A stretch of 64,000 bases of DNA from JAEUIX01 sp964611125 (GTDB lineage Bacteria > Planctomycetota > Phycisphaerae > Phycisphaerales > UBA1924), in contig CAZSZO010000021.1 of assembly GCA_964611125.1 (NCBI GenBank), forward strand, positions 3,609-67,608, read 5' to 3'. The translations under genes and the position numbers were made by a program. The notes under the pieces are model-generated. The model had not been told where the DNA came from. It searched no databases and saw only the letters and a list, made by a program, of their open reading frames with translations. Below are positions 8,650 through 16,323 of this stretch, piece after piece; positions within the stretch are counted from its first letter, which is position 1; every line of letters begins with the position of its first letter.

Positions 8650-10401
8650 ATGAGCACTTCGTCCACGCGCGGGATCGCGCTCTCGCTGGCTTCCGTCCTG
8701 TTTGCGTTTGCCGGTTCGGTGGCGAGCGCTCAGTTGGTCAACGGCGTCGCTGCGGGCGATACCACCACCGACTCGACGGTGCTCTGGGCCCGTTCGCTGT
8801 CCCTGGGCGGCCTGAGCTTCGATGTCAGCACGGCGCCCAACTTCGTCAACGCGACCACGATCAACACGACCATCAGCGATACGCTGGTTCCGGGCCGCGT
8901 GAACGTCACGGGCCTGACCCCGGGCACCCGGTACTACTACCGGGCCAGCGACGCCAGCGGCGCTTCACTCACCGGCACGTTCGTGACCGCGGCGGCCCAG
9001 GGCTCCCGCCCAGCCTTCCGCATGGGCGTCTCGGGCGACTGGCGCGGCGACGCCGCTCCCTTCCCCTTCGCCCGCAACGTCGCGGCCCAGCAGCTTGACC
9101 TGTGGATCTCCCTCGGCGACACCATCTACGCCGACGTCCCCTCCCCGGCCCTCCCGGGCGTGAGCCAGGCCCGGACGCTGCCGGAGTTCCGTCAGAAGCA
9201 CGCCGAGATCTACACCGAGCGCGGCGGGCTCAACACCCTGGCGGATGTGCGGGCCTCAACCTCGACGCTCGCCATGATCGACGATCACGAGGTGACCAAC
9301 GATTTCGCCGGGTTCGACACGGTCGCCAACGACGCCCGCTTCGCCTTCGGCGGCGCCCAGCCGACCGACCGCCTGAACAACACGCCGCTGTACAACAACG
9401 GGCTGCAGGCCTTCCACGACTATCACCCGATCCAGCAGCGGACCTATGCCCCGATCGGCGATGCCCGCACCGACAACCGGCCCGACCTGTACCGCACGCA
9501 GCGCTACGGCGACACCGCTGCGGTCTTCGTGGCCGATGCCCGCTCCTTCCGCGATGTCGAGCTCGCCCCCGTGGCCGACCCCACCAACCCGGCCCAGATC
9601 GGCGGCTTCCTGGTCGCCGCAGCGAATCCCAACCGCACGATGCTCGGCAGCCGGCAGTTCCAGCGGCTCACCAGCGACCTGCTGGCGGCCCAGCAGTCGG
9701 GCGTCACGTGGAAGTTCGTGAACATCGGTCAGCCCAGCCAGAACCTTGGCGTGCTCGGGGCCGAGGATCGCTATGAGGGCTACGCCGCCGAGCGGGCCGC
9801 TCTGCTGAACTTCGTCAAGACCAACCGGATCGAGAACGTGGTGTTCGTCACGGCCGACATCCACGGCACGCTGGTGAACAACCTGACCTATCAGACGACT
9901 CCTGGCGGGCCGCAGATCGACTCGGGCGTCTGGGAGATCTCGACGGGCTCGGGCGCGTACGACGCTCCGTTCGGCCCGACGGTTGCGGGCATCGCCGCCC
10001 AGCTCAACCTGCCCGGTGCGCTTCCGCTGGCCACCTACCTGGATCTGCCCGCCGCGTTCCAGGAGCAGTATGTGCAGGGCTTGGTGAACGCTCAGCTGGT
10101 TCCGCTGGGCTACGACACGCTGGGTCTGGCGGGTTCGAGCATCCCCGCGACGCTTCTTCAGGGCACGTGGACGGCGACCAACACCTACGGCTGGACGCAG
10201 TTCGACATTGACCCCGTCACGCAGGCTCTGCTGGTCACCACCTACGGCATCCCCTGGTACCCCGTCGGCACCGACCCCGCGTTCCTGGCGACGCTGCAGC
10301 CGACGATCGTGCAGCAGTTCCGCGTGAACGCGATCCCGGGCCCGAGCGTGCTGGGCGTGCTTGGCCTGGCCGGTTTGGTGGGCCTCCGCCGCCGGCGGTG
10401 A
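8650..10401 (+). CDS. phoD: secreted PhoD-like alkaline phosphatase with PEP-CTERM-like tail
   Basis: A 583-residue exported metallophosphatase of the PhoD type. The first ~27 residues are a signal peptide ending ASAQ. An Fn3-like N-terminal PhoD domain (about 30-115) ends in GTRYYYRASD. The catalytic part has GVSGDWRGD, LWISLGDTIYAD, LAMIDDHEVTNDF and VVFVTADIHGT, the ordered Asp/His metal ligands of this family. The C-terminus IPGPSVLGVLGLAGLVGLRRRR is a sorting signal of the PEP-CTERM kind (motif, hydrophobic helix, Arg cluster), so the protein is probably anchored or sorted by an exosortase-like enzyme not present in this window. It would release phosphate from phosphodi- or monoesters outside the cytoplasm. 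A good ribosome site precedes the ATG. Confidence 0.88.
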   Translation: MSTSSTRGIALSLASVLFAFAGSVASAQLVNGVAAGDTTTDSTVLWARSLSLGGLSFDVSTAPNFVNATTINTTISDTLVPGRVNVTGLTPGTRYYYRASDASGASLTGTFVTAAAQGSRPAFRMGVSGDWRGDAAPFPFARNVAAQQLDLWISLGDTIYADVPSPALPGVSQARTLPEFRQKHAEIYTERGGLNTLADVRASTSTLAMIDDHEVTNDFAGFDTVANDARFAFGGAQPTDRLNNTPLYNNGLQAFHDYHPIQQRTYAPIGDARTDNRPDLYRTQRYGDTAAVFVADARSFRDVELAPVADPTNPAQIGGFLVAAANPNRTMLGSRQFQRLTSDLLAAQQSGVTWKFVNIGQPSQNLGVLGAEDRYEGYAAERAALLNFVKTNRIENVVFVTADIHGTLVNNLTYQTTPGGPQIDSGVWEISTGSGAYDAPFGPTVAGIAAQLNLPGALPLATYLDLPAAFQEQYVQGLVNAQLVPLGYDTLGLAGSSIPATLLQGTWTATNTYGWTQFDIDPVTQALLVTTYGIPWYPVGTDPAFLATLQPTIVQQFRVNAIPGPSVLGVLGLAGLVGLRRRR

Positions 10402-10420
10402 GCCGGCTCTGAACGGGCTG

Positions 10421-10426
10421 TATGCT
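10421..10426 (+). promoter_or_regulatory. -10-like hexamer TATGCT, leaderless type
   Basis: TATGCT ends 5 nt before the GTG at 10432. The GGAG between them is only 1 nt from the start codon, too close to act as a normal ribosome site. Confidence 0.45.
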
Positions 10427-10431
10427 GGAGC

Positions 10432-10942
10432 GTGGATTCGCCCGACTGGAGCTCCGCGCCGATCTTGCAGAGGATGGTGGCCGCTGTGGAGTTGGTCCGC
10501 CAGGGACTCGTACGCGCTGTTGACGCTCTGGGCGTGGCAGGTGTCGAGTTCGCGATCGTCGGTGGAAACGCGGTCGCCGCGTGGGTGGCCACCGTGGATG
10601 CGGCGGCAGTCCGCAACACCCAGGATGTCAACGTCCTCATCCGGCGGGCGGACCTGCCCGCCGCGCGCGCGGCGCCTGAGCGAGCGGGCTTCGCCTATCG
10701 GCATGTTGGCGGGCTGGAGGTGTTTCTCGACGGTGCGGCGGGGAACCCGCGCGACGGCGTTCACATCGTGTTCGCCGGGGAAATCGTTCGCCCCGGCGAG
10801 GCTCACGCGAACCCCGGCGTTGAGGACGCAATCGATCTGGGGCCGCTGCGAGTGATCAGTCTGGAGGCGCTCGGGGCCCGCGCGCCTGCAGGGCGTGCTG
10901 GCTGACCGTCTGCAGGCGATCCTCGACACTCCCGACGGCTGA
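10432..10942 (+). pseudogene. nucleotidyltransferase-fold (AbiEii-like) gene with damaged 3' end
   Basis: The intact part (10432-10905, 157 residues) resembles nucleotidyltransferase-fold proteins of the AbiEii/DUF1814 kind: AIVGGNAVAAW followed by RNTQDVNVLIRRADL. The usual second catalytic Asp of the DxD pair is Asn here (DVN), so the active site looks incomplete. After RVISLEAL the frame runs into GARAPAGRAG and stops. Another frame then reads ARLQGVLADRLQAILDTPDG to a stop at 10942, which looks like the normal C-terminus of such proteins. This suggests loss of about 30 codons plus a frame change. It ends 1 nt from the convergent dehydrogenase stop. Decay versus assembly error cannot be separated here. 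Confidence 0.5.
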
Positions 10943-10943
10943 A

Positions 10944-12494
10944 CTACTCGAACCGGATGCCCTGGGCCAGTTCCATCCGGCCGCTGAAGTTCACCGCCGT
11001 GGTCTGGCGGCGCATATAAGCCTTCCAGGAGTCGCTGCCGCTTTCGCGGCCGCCGCCGGTTTCCTTCTCACCGCCGAAGGCGCCGCCGATCTCGGCGCCG
11101 CTGGTGCCGCAGTTGACGTTGGCGATCCCGCAGTCGGAGCCGGAGCCGTCGGGATTGAGGAACCGCTCGGCCTGGGTCAGGCTCTCGGTGAAGATGGCCG
11201 AGGAGAGCCCCTGATCGACGCCGTTCTGGAGCGCGATGGCCTCTTCAAGCGTCGAGTAGGTGAAGACGTACAGAATCGGCGCGAACGTCTCCTCGTGGGC
11301 GATGGGAAGCACGTTGGAGGCGGGCGCCTGGATCAGCGTCGGCTGAACATAGTGCCCGCGGCTCCCGGGGACCTCCACCCGGGCCCCCCCCGCCAGCACG
11401 GTTCCGCCCTGCTCGCGGGCGAGCCTGACTGCGCGGTCGAAGCCCTGCACGGCCTGGGCGTTGATGAGCGGTCCGACGAGCGTGCCCTCCTTCAGGGGGT
11501 CGCCGATGCGGTTCATGATCTGCTGATAGGCCGCCTGGATCCGCGGGATGAACCTCGACGCGATGCTCTGGTGCACGATCAGCCGGCGGGTGGTGGTGCA
11601 GCGCTGACCGGCGGTGCCCACGCTGCCGAAGACCGTCGATGGCAAGGCCAGGTCGAGGTTGGCCGTCTCAGTGACGATGCAGGCGTTGTTCCCGCCCAGT
11701 TCGAGCAGGCTGCGACCCAGCCGCTCCGCGACCACCCTGCCCACCACCTTGCCCATGCGGCAGGAGCCCGTGGCGGAGATCAGCGGCACCCGCTTGTCAG
11801 CCACCAGCCGCTCGCCGATCACGTTATCGCGACCCACCAGCAGCGTGAAGACGCCCTCATGCCCCATGCGGGCGGCGACCCGCTCGGCCAGTTCGTGGCA
11901 AGCCAGGGCGGTCAGCGGGGCCAGGAGGCTCGGCTTCCAGATGGTCACATCGCCGCAGACGGTCGCGAGCATGGCGTTCCACCCCCACACCGCGGCGGGG
12001 AAGTTGAACGCCGTGATGCAGCCCACCGGGCCCAGCGGCAGCCACTGCTCCACCAGGCGGTGGCCGGCCCGCTCGCTGGGGATGACCTGCCCGGGCAGCT
12101 GGCGCGACAGGCCCACGGCGAAGTCGGCGATGTCGACGATCTCCTGGATCTCGCCCAGGCCCTCAGCGCGGATCTTGCCCACCTCCAGGCTCACCAGCTC
12201 GCCCAGATCAGCCTTGTGGGTGCGGAACTCGTCGCCGATGGCGCGGACGAGCTGGCCACGGACTGGGGCGGGAACGGCCCGGAACCGCTTGAACGCGGCG
12301 ACAGCGGTCGAGAGGGTCTGCTCGTAGTCCTGGGCGGTGTTCAGGCGCAGGCCGCCGAGGGGCTCGCCGGTGGCGGGGTTCTCCGACATGATGACGTCGT
12401 CGCCGGCGGGGGCGCTGAGGGGGAGAGTGGGGGCGACGAAGCGCGGGCTGCGGGTGACGCCAAGACGGTCGAGAACGGGTGCGAGGTGGCTCAT
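10944..12494 (-). CDS. ALDH7-type aldehyde dehydrogenase
   Basis: A 516-residue NAD(P)-dependent aldehyde dehydrogenase, full length for the family. It shows AFNFPAAVWGWN and WKPS (cofactor cleft), LLELGGNNACIV (general-base Glu), GTAGQRCTTTRR (catalytic Cys) and HEETFAPILYV. The C-terminal block FGGEKETGGGRESGSDSWKAYMRRQT is characteristic of the ALDH7A1/AmaB group, which oxidises alpha-aminoadipic semialdehyde (piperideine-6-carboxylate) in lysine breakdown and also detoxifies lipid aldehydes. No other lysine-catabolic gene is nearby, so the physiological substrate is uncertain. The ATG at 12494 is supported by TAAACT 6 nt upstream. Three alternating CATGTG/CACATG half-sites lie about 55 nt upstream. 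Confidence 0.92.
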   Translation of the reverse strand: MSHLAPVLDRLGVTRSPRFVAPTLPLSAPAGDDVIMSENPATGEPLGGLRLNTAQDYEQTLSTAVAAFKRFRAVPAPVRGQLVRAIGDEFRTHKADLGELVSLEVGKIRAEGLGEIQEIVDIADFAVGLSRQLPGQVIPSERAGHRLVEQWLPLGPVGCITAFNFPAAVWGWNAMLATVCGDVTIWKPSLLAPLTALACHELAERVAARMGHEGVFTLLVGRDNVIGERLVADKRVPLISATGSCRMGKVVGRVVAERLGRSLLELGGNNACIVTETANLDLALPSTVFGSVGTAGQRCTTTRRLIVHQSIASRFIPRIQAAYQQIMNRIGDPLKEGTLVGPLINAQAVQGFDRAVRLAREQGGTVLAGGARVEVPGSRGHYVQPTLIQAPASNVLPIAHEETFAPILYVFTYSTLEEAIALQNGVDQGLSSAIFTESLTQAERFLNPDGSGSDCGIANVNCGTSGAEIGGAFGGEKETGGGRESGSDSWKAYMRRQTTAVNFSGRMELAQGIRFE

Positions 12495-12500
12495 GCGGCG

Positions 12501-12506
12501 AGTTTA
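12501..12506 (-). promoter_or_regulatory. -10-like hexamer TAAACT, leaderless type
   Basis: TAAACT on the minus strand ends 6 nt before the ATG at 12494; there is no ribosome site. Confidence 0.5.
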
Positions 12507-12549
12507 CGGCGCCACGCCGCGGGGCGGGGAGGGCGATGGGCTTGCCTCG

Positions 12550-12571
12550 CATGTGGGCACATGGGCATGTG
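12550..12571. repeat. alternating CATGTG/CACATG half-sites, possible operator
   Basis: CATGTG (12550-12555), CACATG (12558-12563) and CATGTG (12566-12571) follow each other at 8-nt steps, forming two overlapping palindromes in the gap between the divergent dehydrogenase and zinc-ribbon genes. Confidence 0.35.
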
Positions 12572-12647
12572 AGCATTCGCGAACTTGACGCGATGAGTGT
12601 TGGCGGCTCCGCCGCGCGGCCGATCTTCTGGCCCCGTGACTCCTCTC

Positions 12648-13934
12648 ATGTGGACGTTGGCGACATGGACCCCGCTGGTCATGGGCGCTTGGCTGGTCGG
12701 GGCCGGACTGGTGCGGGCGATCCGGACACGGGGCCCGCGCGAGCGGTGCCATGGCTGGCCGGGCGCCTGGAGGCGCGCGGCCGTGCTGGACCCACGCCGA
12801 TGGCTGGGCTTGGGGGCGTGCGGCTATCCGCTGGCGGCGCTTCCTGCCGGTCCGGGTGGAGTCCGGCTTTGCCCCGAGTGCGGCCAGTCGCACCGGTCGG
12901 GCGCCAAGGCATGGCGGGCGCCGCTGCATCGGCAGTGGTTGATCATCGCGGGGCTGGTGGTCATGTGCGGCTGGCCGGCGCCGGGCGCGGCGCGATGGCT
13001 GTATCGCGGGACGTGGACGCGCCGGCTGCCGGCGGAGGCGGTGGTGGCGGCCAACGTGCTGCTGGGCGGTCGCACGCCGCGGCTGCTGCGCGATGAGCTG
13101 GTGACGCGTGTTTACGAGAAGCAGTTCACCGATGCGCAGCTCGACAGCGTGACGCCGCTGCTGCTGAGCGAGCTGAAGGATGACGACATCGCGTGGAACG
13201 CTCAGGCGGCGTGGACCGCGTTGCTGGCCATGCCCCAGTGCATCAGCATCCCGGCCCTCGAGCAAGCCCTTGAGGCGCCGGACTACCAGGAGCGGCAACT
13301 CGCGGCGGTGATCTTGCGCTCCATGGATGGGTATTGGCCCAGCGACGCCTGCCTGCGGGTGACGGTCGAGGGCCTGCGGGACGACTCCTTTCCGCACGAC
13401 CGCCGGACGGGCCGGACCACCTTCATCAGCAATGCCTATGGGGGCTTTGAGTATCTCTGCCAGTTCGCCGGCGACGCGGCGCCTCACCTCGCCAGCGGAC
13501 TGCGCTCGCCTGACGCCCAGCAGCGGTTCCTTTCGGCAGTCGTGGTGGGATACTCGGCGGCCGGGGCGGTGTCCAAACCGAGCACCCAGGGTCCGTGGGA
13601 CCCTCCGGCTGCAACATCAACCCGGCCGCTTCCGGCGGAGCTGATTGACGAGGCGATCCCGGTGCTGGTGCGGGCCTTGGCGGAGAACAGCATCGATGAT
13701 GATGCCAAGCAGGCTTCGGCGGCCCTGGTGCGGATGGGCGGGCGCGCGGTGGCGGCGCTTGAGGAGGCGTCTCTGGCGAGCGACCCGCAGCAGCGCCGGC
13801 TGGCGGCGCTGATTCTGCGGCGAATCGCGCTCCCGGGGAGCGAGCCGGCCCGAGTGCCGCGCGGAGACCCGGCCCGCATCACGGTGCTGGGGACCGATGT
13901 CACGGCCGTCGCGGCGAGCCGCCTTGTGGAATAG
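12648..13934 (+). CDS. membrane protein with degenerate zinc ribbon and HEAT-like repeats
   Basis: About 428 residues. An N-terminal membrane helix (about 5-22) is followed by ACGYPL...VRLCPECGQ, the zinc-ribbon pattern seen in other membrane proteins of this window. Only three of the four Cys remain (58, 75, 78); the first position is Leu. A second hydrophobic helix (WLIIAGLVVMCGW) follows, then about 290 residues of amphipathic helical repeats (DELVTRVYEKQFTDAQL, VIPVLVRALAENSIDDDAK, AALVRMGGRAVAALEEA) like HEAT/armadillo repeats. This suggests a membrane-anchored protein-binding scaffold; no function is assigned. The start is uncertain: ATG 12648 or GTG 12636, neither with a ribosome site. 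Confidence 0.6.
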   Translation: MWTLATWTPLVMGAWLVGAGLVRAIRTRGPRERCHGWPGAWRRAAVLDPRRWLGLGACGYPLAALPAGPGGVRLCPECGQSHRSGAKAWRAPLHRQWLIIAGLVVMCGWPAPGAARWLYRGTWTRRLPAEAVVAANVLLGGRTPRLLRDELVTRVYEKQFTDAQLDSVTPLLLSELKDDDIAWNAQAAWTALLAMPQCISIPALEQALEAPDYQERQLAAVILRSMDGYWPSDACLRVTVEGLRDDSFPHDRRTGRTTFISNAYGGFEYLCQFAGDAAPHLASGLRSPDAQQRFLSAVVVGYSAAGAVSKPSTQGPWDPPAATSTRPLPAELIDEAIPVLVRALAENSIDDDAKQASAALVRMGGRAVAALEEASLASDPQQRRLAALILRRIALPGSEPARVPRGDPARITVLGTDVTAVAASRLVE

Positions 13935-14001
13935 GGAGGGAGCTGGCCGGCTGGTGCGGACCGGCAGAGGAACTCGGGGCGTGCCGGGGCGGGCCCGTCC
14001 C

Positions 14002-14007
14002 TATGCT
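14002..14007 (+). promoter_or_regulatory. -10-like hexamer TATGCT, leaderless type
   Basis: TATGCT ends 7 nt before the ATG at 14015 and overlaps the alternative ATG at 14003, which therefore would lie inside the promoter and is not used as the start here. Confidence 0.5.
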
Positions 14008-14014
14008 GGCGGCG

Positions 14015-15154
14015 ATGAGCGGCGACCTCTCACGCTATCACCGGCAGGCGATTCTTCCGGACTTCGGCCAGGCCGGGCAGGAGCGGCTCGCCGCCAGCCA
14101 CGCCATGGTGATCGGCCTGGGGGCACTAGGCTGCCCCGCGGCGGACCTGCTGGCCCGCGCGGGCACAGGCCGGCTGACCCTCGTCGACCGCGACGTGGTG
14201 GAATTCACCAACCTGCAGCGCCAGACGCTGTTCGATGAAGCCGACGCGCGTGCGGGGGCGCCCAAGGCCGAGGCGGCCGCCAAGCGGCTTCGCGCTGTGA
14301 ACTCGTCGATCGTGGTCGATCCGATCGTGGAGGACTTCAGTCCGGGCGGCGGCGGTGGGGAGGGCGGTGGGGCGGGGGCCGGGGGTGGGGGGGCTGGGGG
14401 TGGGGGGGCTCACGGGGCCGGCTCCGGGGAGCGGCTCGTGACGCCGCACCCGCGCCCGCAGGTGATCCTGGATTGCACCGACAACTTCGAGACGCGGTAC
14501 CTCATCAACGATGTGAGCGTGAAGCACGCGATTCCTTACGTGTACGCCGGGGCGGTGGCGACGGGGGGCATGGTCATGGCGGTGGTCCCCGGTGAGTCGG
14601 CGTGCTTGCGGTGCGTCTTTGCCGAGCCGCCGGCGCCGGGCTCGGCGCCCACGTGCGACACGGCGGGGATCCTGGGCCCGGTGGCGATGGTGGCCGGGGC
14701 CCTGCAGGCGGTGGAGGCGATCAAGATCCTGCTGGGGCGGGTGGACCGGGTGAGCCGGGGGCTGTGGGCGTTTGACCCGTGGCTGAACCAGCAGCGGGTG
14801 CTGAATCTGGCAGGCGCGCGGCGGGCCGACTGCCCATGCTGCGGGCAGGGGCGGTTTGAGTTTCTGCATGAGCGGGGTTCGGGGGGGGGCCCGCGGGTGC
14901 TGTGCGGACGGAACTCGGTGCAGATCACCCCCGGGCGCGGGGCCGCTCTCGATCTGCCCGGTCTGGCGGCCCGCCTGGCGGCGGTGGGGGAGTTTGCGGT
15001 GCTGGCGACGCACCTGCGCGGGCGGGTGCGGGCGGGGGCCGGCGGCGAAGGTGGGCATGAGCTGACGGTCTTCGCCGACGGGCGGGCGATCATCGGGGGG
15101 ACCACCGACCCCATCGAGGCGCGGGCCGTGTACGCGCGGTACATCGGGGCGTGA
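14015..15154 (+). CDS. ThiF/MoeB/HesA family E1-like adenylyltransferase
   Basis: About 379 residues. The family N-terminus RYHRQAILPDFGQAGQERL leads into the nucleotide loop VIGLGALGCPAADLLARAG, then LTLVDRDVVEFTNLQRQTLF (Asp and Arg/Gln that bind ATP), DCTDNFETRYLINDV, and a Zn site formed by CLRC and CPCC pairs. Such enzymes adenylate the C-terminal Gly of ThiS/MoaD-like sulfur carriers for thiamine or molybdopterin synthesis; no carrier gene is nearby, so the pathway is open. A Gly-rich stretch of about 28 residues (roughly 111-138) with a 15-bp tandem repeat interrupts the core. The last ~95 residues after the Zn site form an extra domain beginning RVLCGRNSVQI. The start at 14015 follows the TATGCT hexamer. 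Confidence 0.88.
   Translation: MSGDLSRYHRQAILPDFGQAGQERLAASHAMVIGLGALGCPAADLLARAGTGRLTLVDRDVVEFTNLQRQTLFDEADARAGAPKAEAAAKRLRAVNSSIVVDPIVEDFSPGGGGGEGGGAGAGGGGAGGGGAHGAGSGERLVTPHPRPQVILDCTDNFETRYLINDVSVKHAIPYVYAGAVATGGMVMAVVPGESACLRCVFAEPPAPGSAPTCDTAGILGPVAMVAGALQAVEAIKILLGRVDRVSRGLWAFDPWLNQQRVLNLAGARRADCPCCGQGRFEFLHERGSGGGPRVLCGRNSVQITPGRGAALDLPGLAARLAAVGEFAVLATHLRGRVRAGAGGEGGHELTVFADGRAIIGGTTDPIEARAVYARYIGA
14381..14410 (+). repeat. 15-bp G-rich tandem repeat inside the ThiF-like gene
   Basis: GGGGGTGGGGGGGCT occurs twice in direct succession (14381-14395, 14396-14410) within a longer G-rich, Gly-coding stretch, 14344-14425. Confidence 0.85.
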
Positions 15155-15170
15155 AGGGTGGAGCCAAGTC

Positions 15171-15692
15171 ATGGCGGCGATCACGCACATCCTGCAGGCG
15201 GCCCGTCGATCGCGCGACCTGGGGGAGCGGCTGCTGATTGGGATCCGGCCCGAGCAGTTCGCCCGGCGGGCCTGGCCGATCGCCAACCAGCCAATCATGA
15301 CCAATCACCCGGCCTTCATCTACGGGCACCTGGCGCTGTATCCCGCGAAGATCCTGACCGTCTGCGGGCGAGCCAAGGCCGGGAGCGCGGCCCCGAGCGG
15401 GTACGAGGCGATGTTCTCGCGCGATGCCCAGTGCCAGGACGACCCCATGGGGATCATCTACCCGCCGATGGGCGAGGTGGCGGGGGTGTTTTTGAGCACG
15501 CACGACGCGATGTTCCCCGTTCTGGCGGACCTGCCCGATGAGGCCCTGGAGCGGCCGAATCCCGACGCCCGGTTGGCGAAGGTGTTCACGACGGTGGGGT
15601 TCGCGGCGACCTTTCTGCTCTGCAACCACCTGGCGGGTCACCTCGGCCAGGTGAGCGCCTGGCGGCGGTGCATGGGCCTGGGTCCGGCATGA
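15171..15692 (+). CDS. DinB-like four-helix protein (copy 1)
   Basis: A 173-residue protein, 16 nt after the ThiF-like gene, with GGTGGAG 7 nt upstream of the ATG. It resembles the DinB/YfiT superfamily of four-helix metal-binding proteins. The candidate metal ligands are His in TNHPAFIYGHLALYP and in NHLAGHLGQVSAWRRCMGL. DinB proteins often act as metal- or thiol-dependent transferases, but the reaction here is unknown. It is a clear paralogue of the next gene, sharing the NHPAF..GHLALYP, DDP.G.IYP and HLGQVS.WRR.MGL blocks. Confidence 0.75.
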   Translation: MAAITHILQAARRSRDLGERLLIGIRPEQFARRAWPIANQPIMTNHPAFIYGHLALYPAKILTVCGRAKAGSAAPSGYEAMFSRDAQCQDDPMGIIYPPMGEVAGVFLSTHDAMFPVLADLPDEALERPNPDARLAKVFTTVGFAATFLLCNHLAGHLGQVSAWRRCMGLGPA

Positions 15693-15711
15693 TCGCCGTG
15701 GGGCGGGGTCT

Positions 15712-15717
15712 ACGATG
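15712..15717 (+). promoter_or_regulatory. -10-like hexamer TACGAT with leader
   Basis: TACGAT lies 38 nt upstream of the ATG at 15756; the leader contains AGAAAGGA, 5 nt before the start codon. Confidence 0.45.
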
Positions 15718-15755
15718 CGGCGAGGCCGTTTGAGGACCACCCAGAAAGGACCGCC

Positions 15756-16289
15756 ATGAGCGCCAGCCAGTTCATCGTCGACGCCAGCAAGCCACTCGCC
15801 GCGTACTCCGAGCGTCTTTTGAAGGACGTCGGCCCGCATAACTACTCGCGGAAGCCGACGTGGGGGCTGGGGGGTGAGATGATTGACTGCAACCACCCGG
15901 CTTTCGTCTTCGGACATCTGGCCCTGTACCCCGAGCGGGTCATCCAGATGTGCGGGCATGACGGGTCGAAGGCTGCGGCGCCGGCGGGTTTCGCGGACCT
16001 CTTCGAGGACAAGAAGCCGTGTCTGGACGACCCTCACGGGACGATCTACCCGTCACTGGAGACGATCACGTCAGCGTACTTTTCGAGCATGGATCTGGCC
16101 CGCCAGGCGGTGGCGCGGCTGAGCGAAGCCGACCTCGCGAAGCCCAACCCGAGCCCCAACGAGGGGGCGCGCCGGACCTTCCCGACGGTGGGGGCGCTGG
16201 CGAACTTTCTGCTCGGAGCGCACGTGGCCATCCACCTGGGTCAGGTGAGCACGTGGCGCCGGGCGATGGGGCTGCCGTCGGCGAACTGA
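15756..16289 (+). CDS. DinB-like four-helix protein (copy 2)
   Basis: A 177-residue DinB-superfamily protein, tandem paralogue of the preceding gene. It has CNHPAFVFGHLALYP, DDPHGTIYPSLETI, and AHVAIHLGQVSTWRRAMGL with the same spacing of likely metal-binding His. Sequence divergence between the two copies is substantial apart from these blocks, so the duplication is old. It has its own hexamer and ribosome site (AGAAAGGA), so it can be expressed apart from copy 1. Function is unknown beyond the fold. It converges on the carboxypeptidase gene 35 nt away. Confidence 0.78.
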   Translation: MSASQFIVDASKPLAAYSERLLKDVGPHNYSRKPTWGLGGEMIDCNHPAFVFGHLALYPERVIQMCGHDGSKAAAPAGFADLFEDKKPCLDDPHGTIYPSLETITSAYFSSMDLARQAVARLSEADLAKPNPSPNEGARRTFPTVGALANFLLGAHVAIHLGQVSTWRRAMGLPSAN

Positions 16290-16323
16290 TGCGGCAGGCG
16301 GGCCGCAGCCATCGCAGCTCCTG

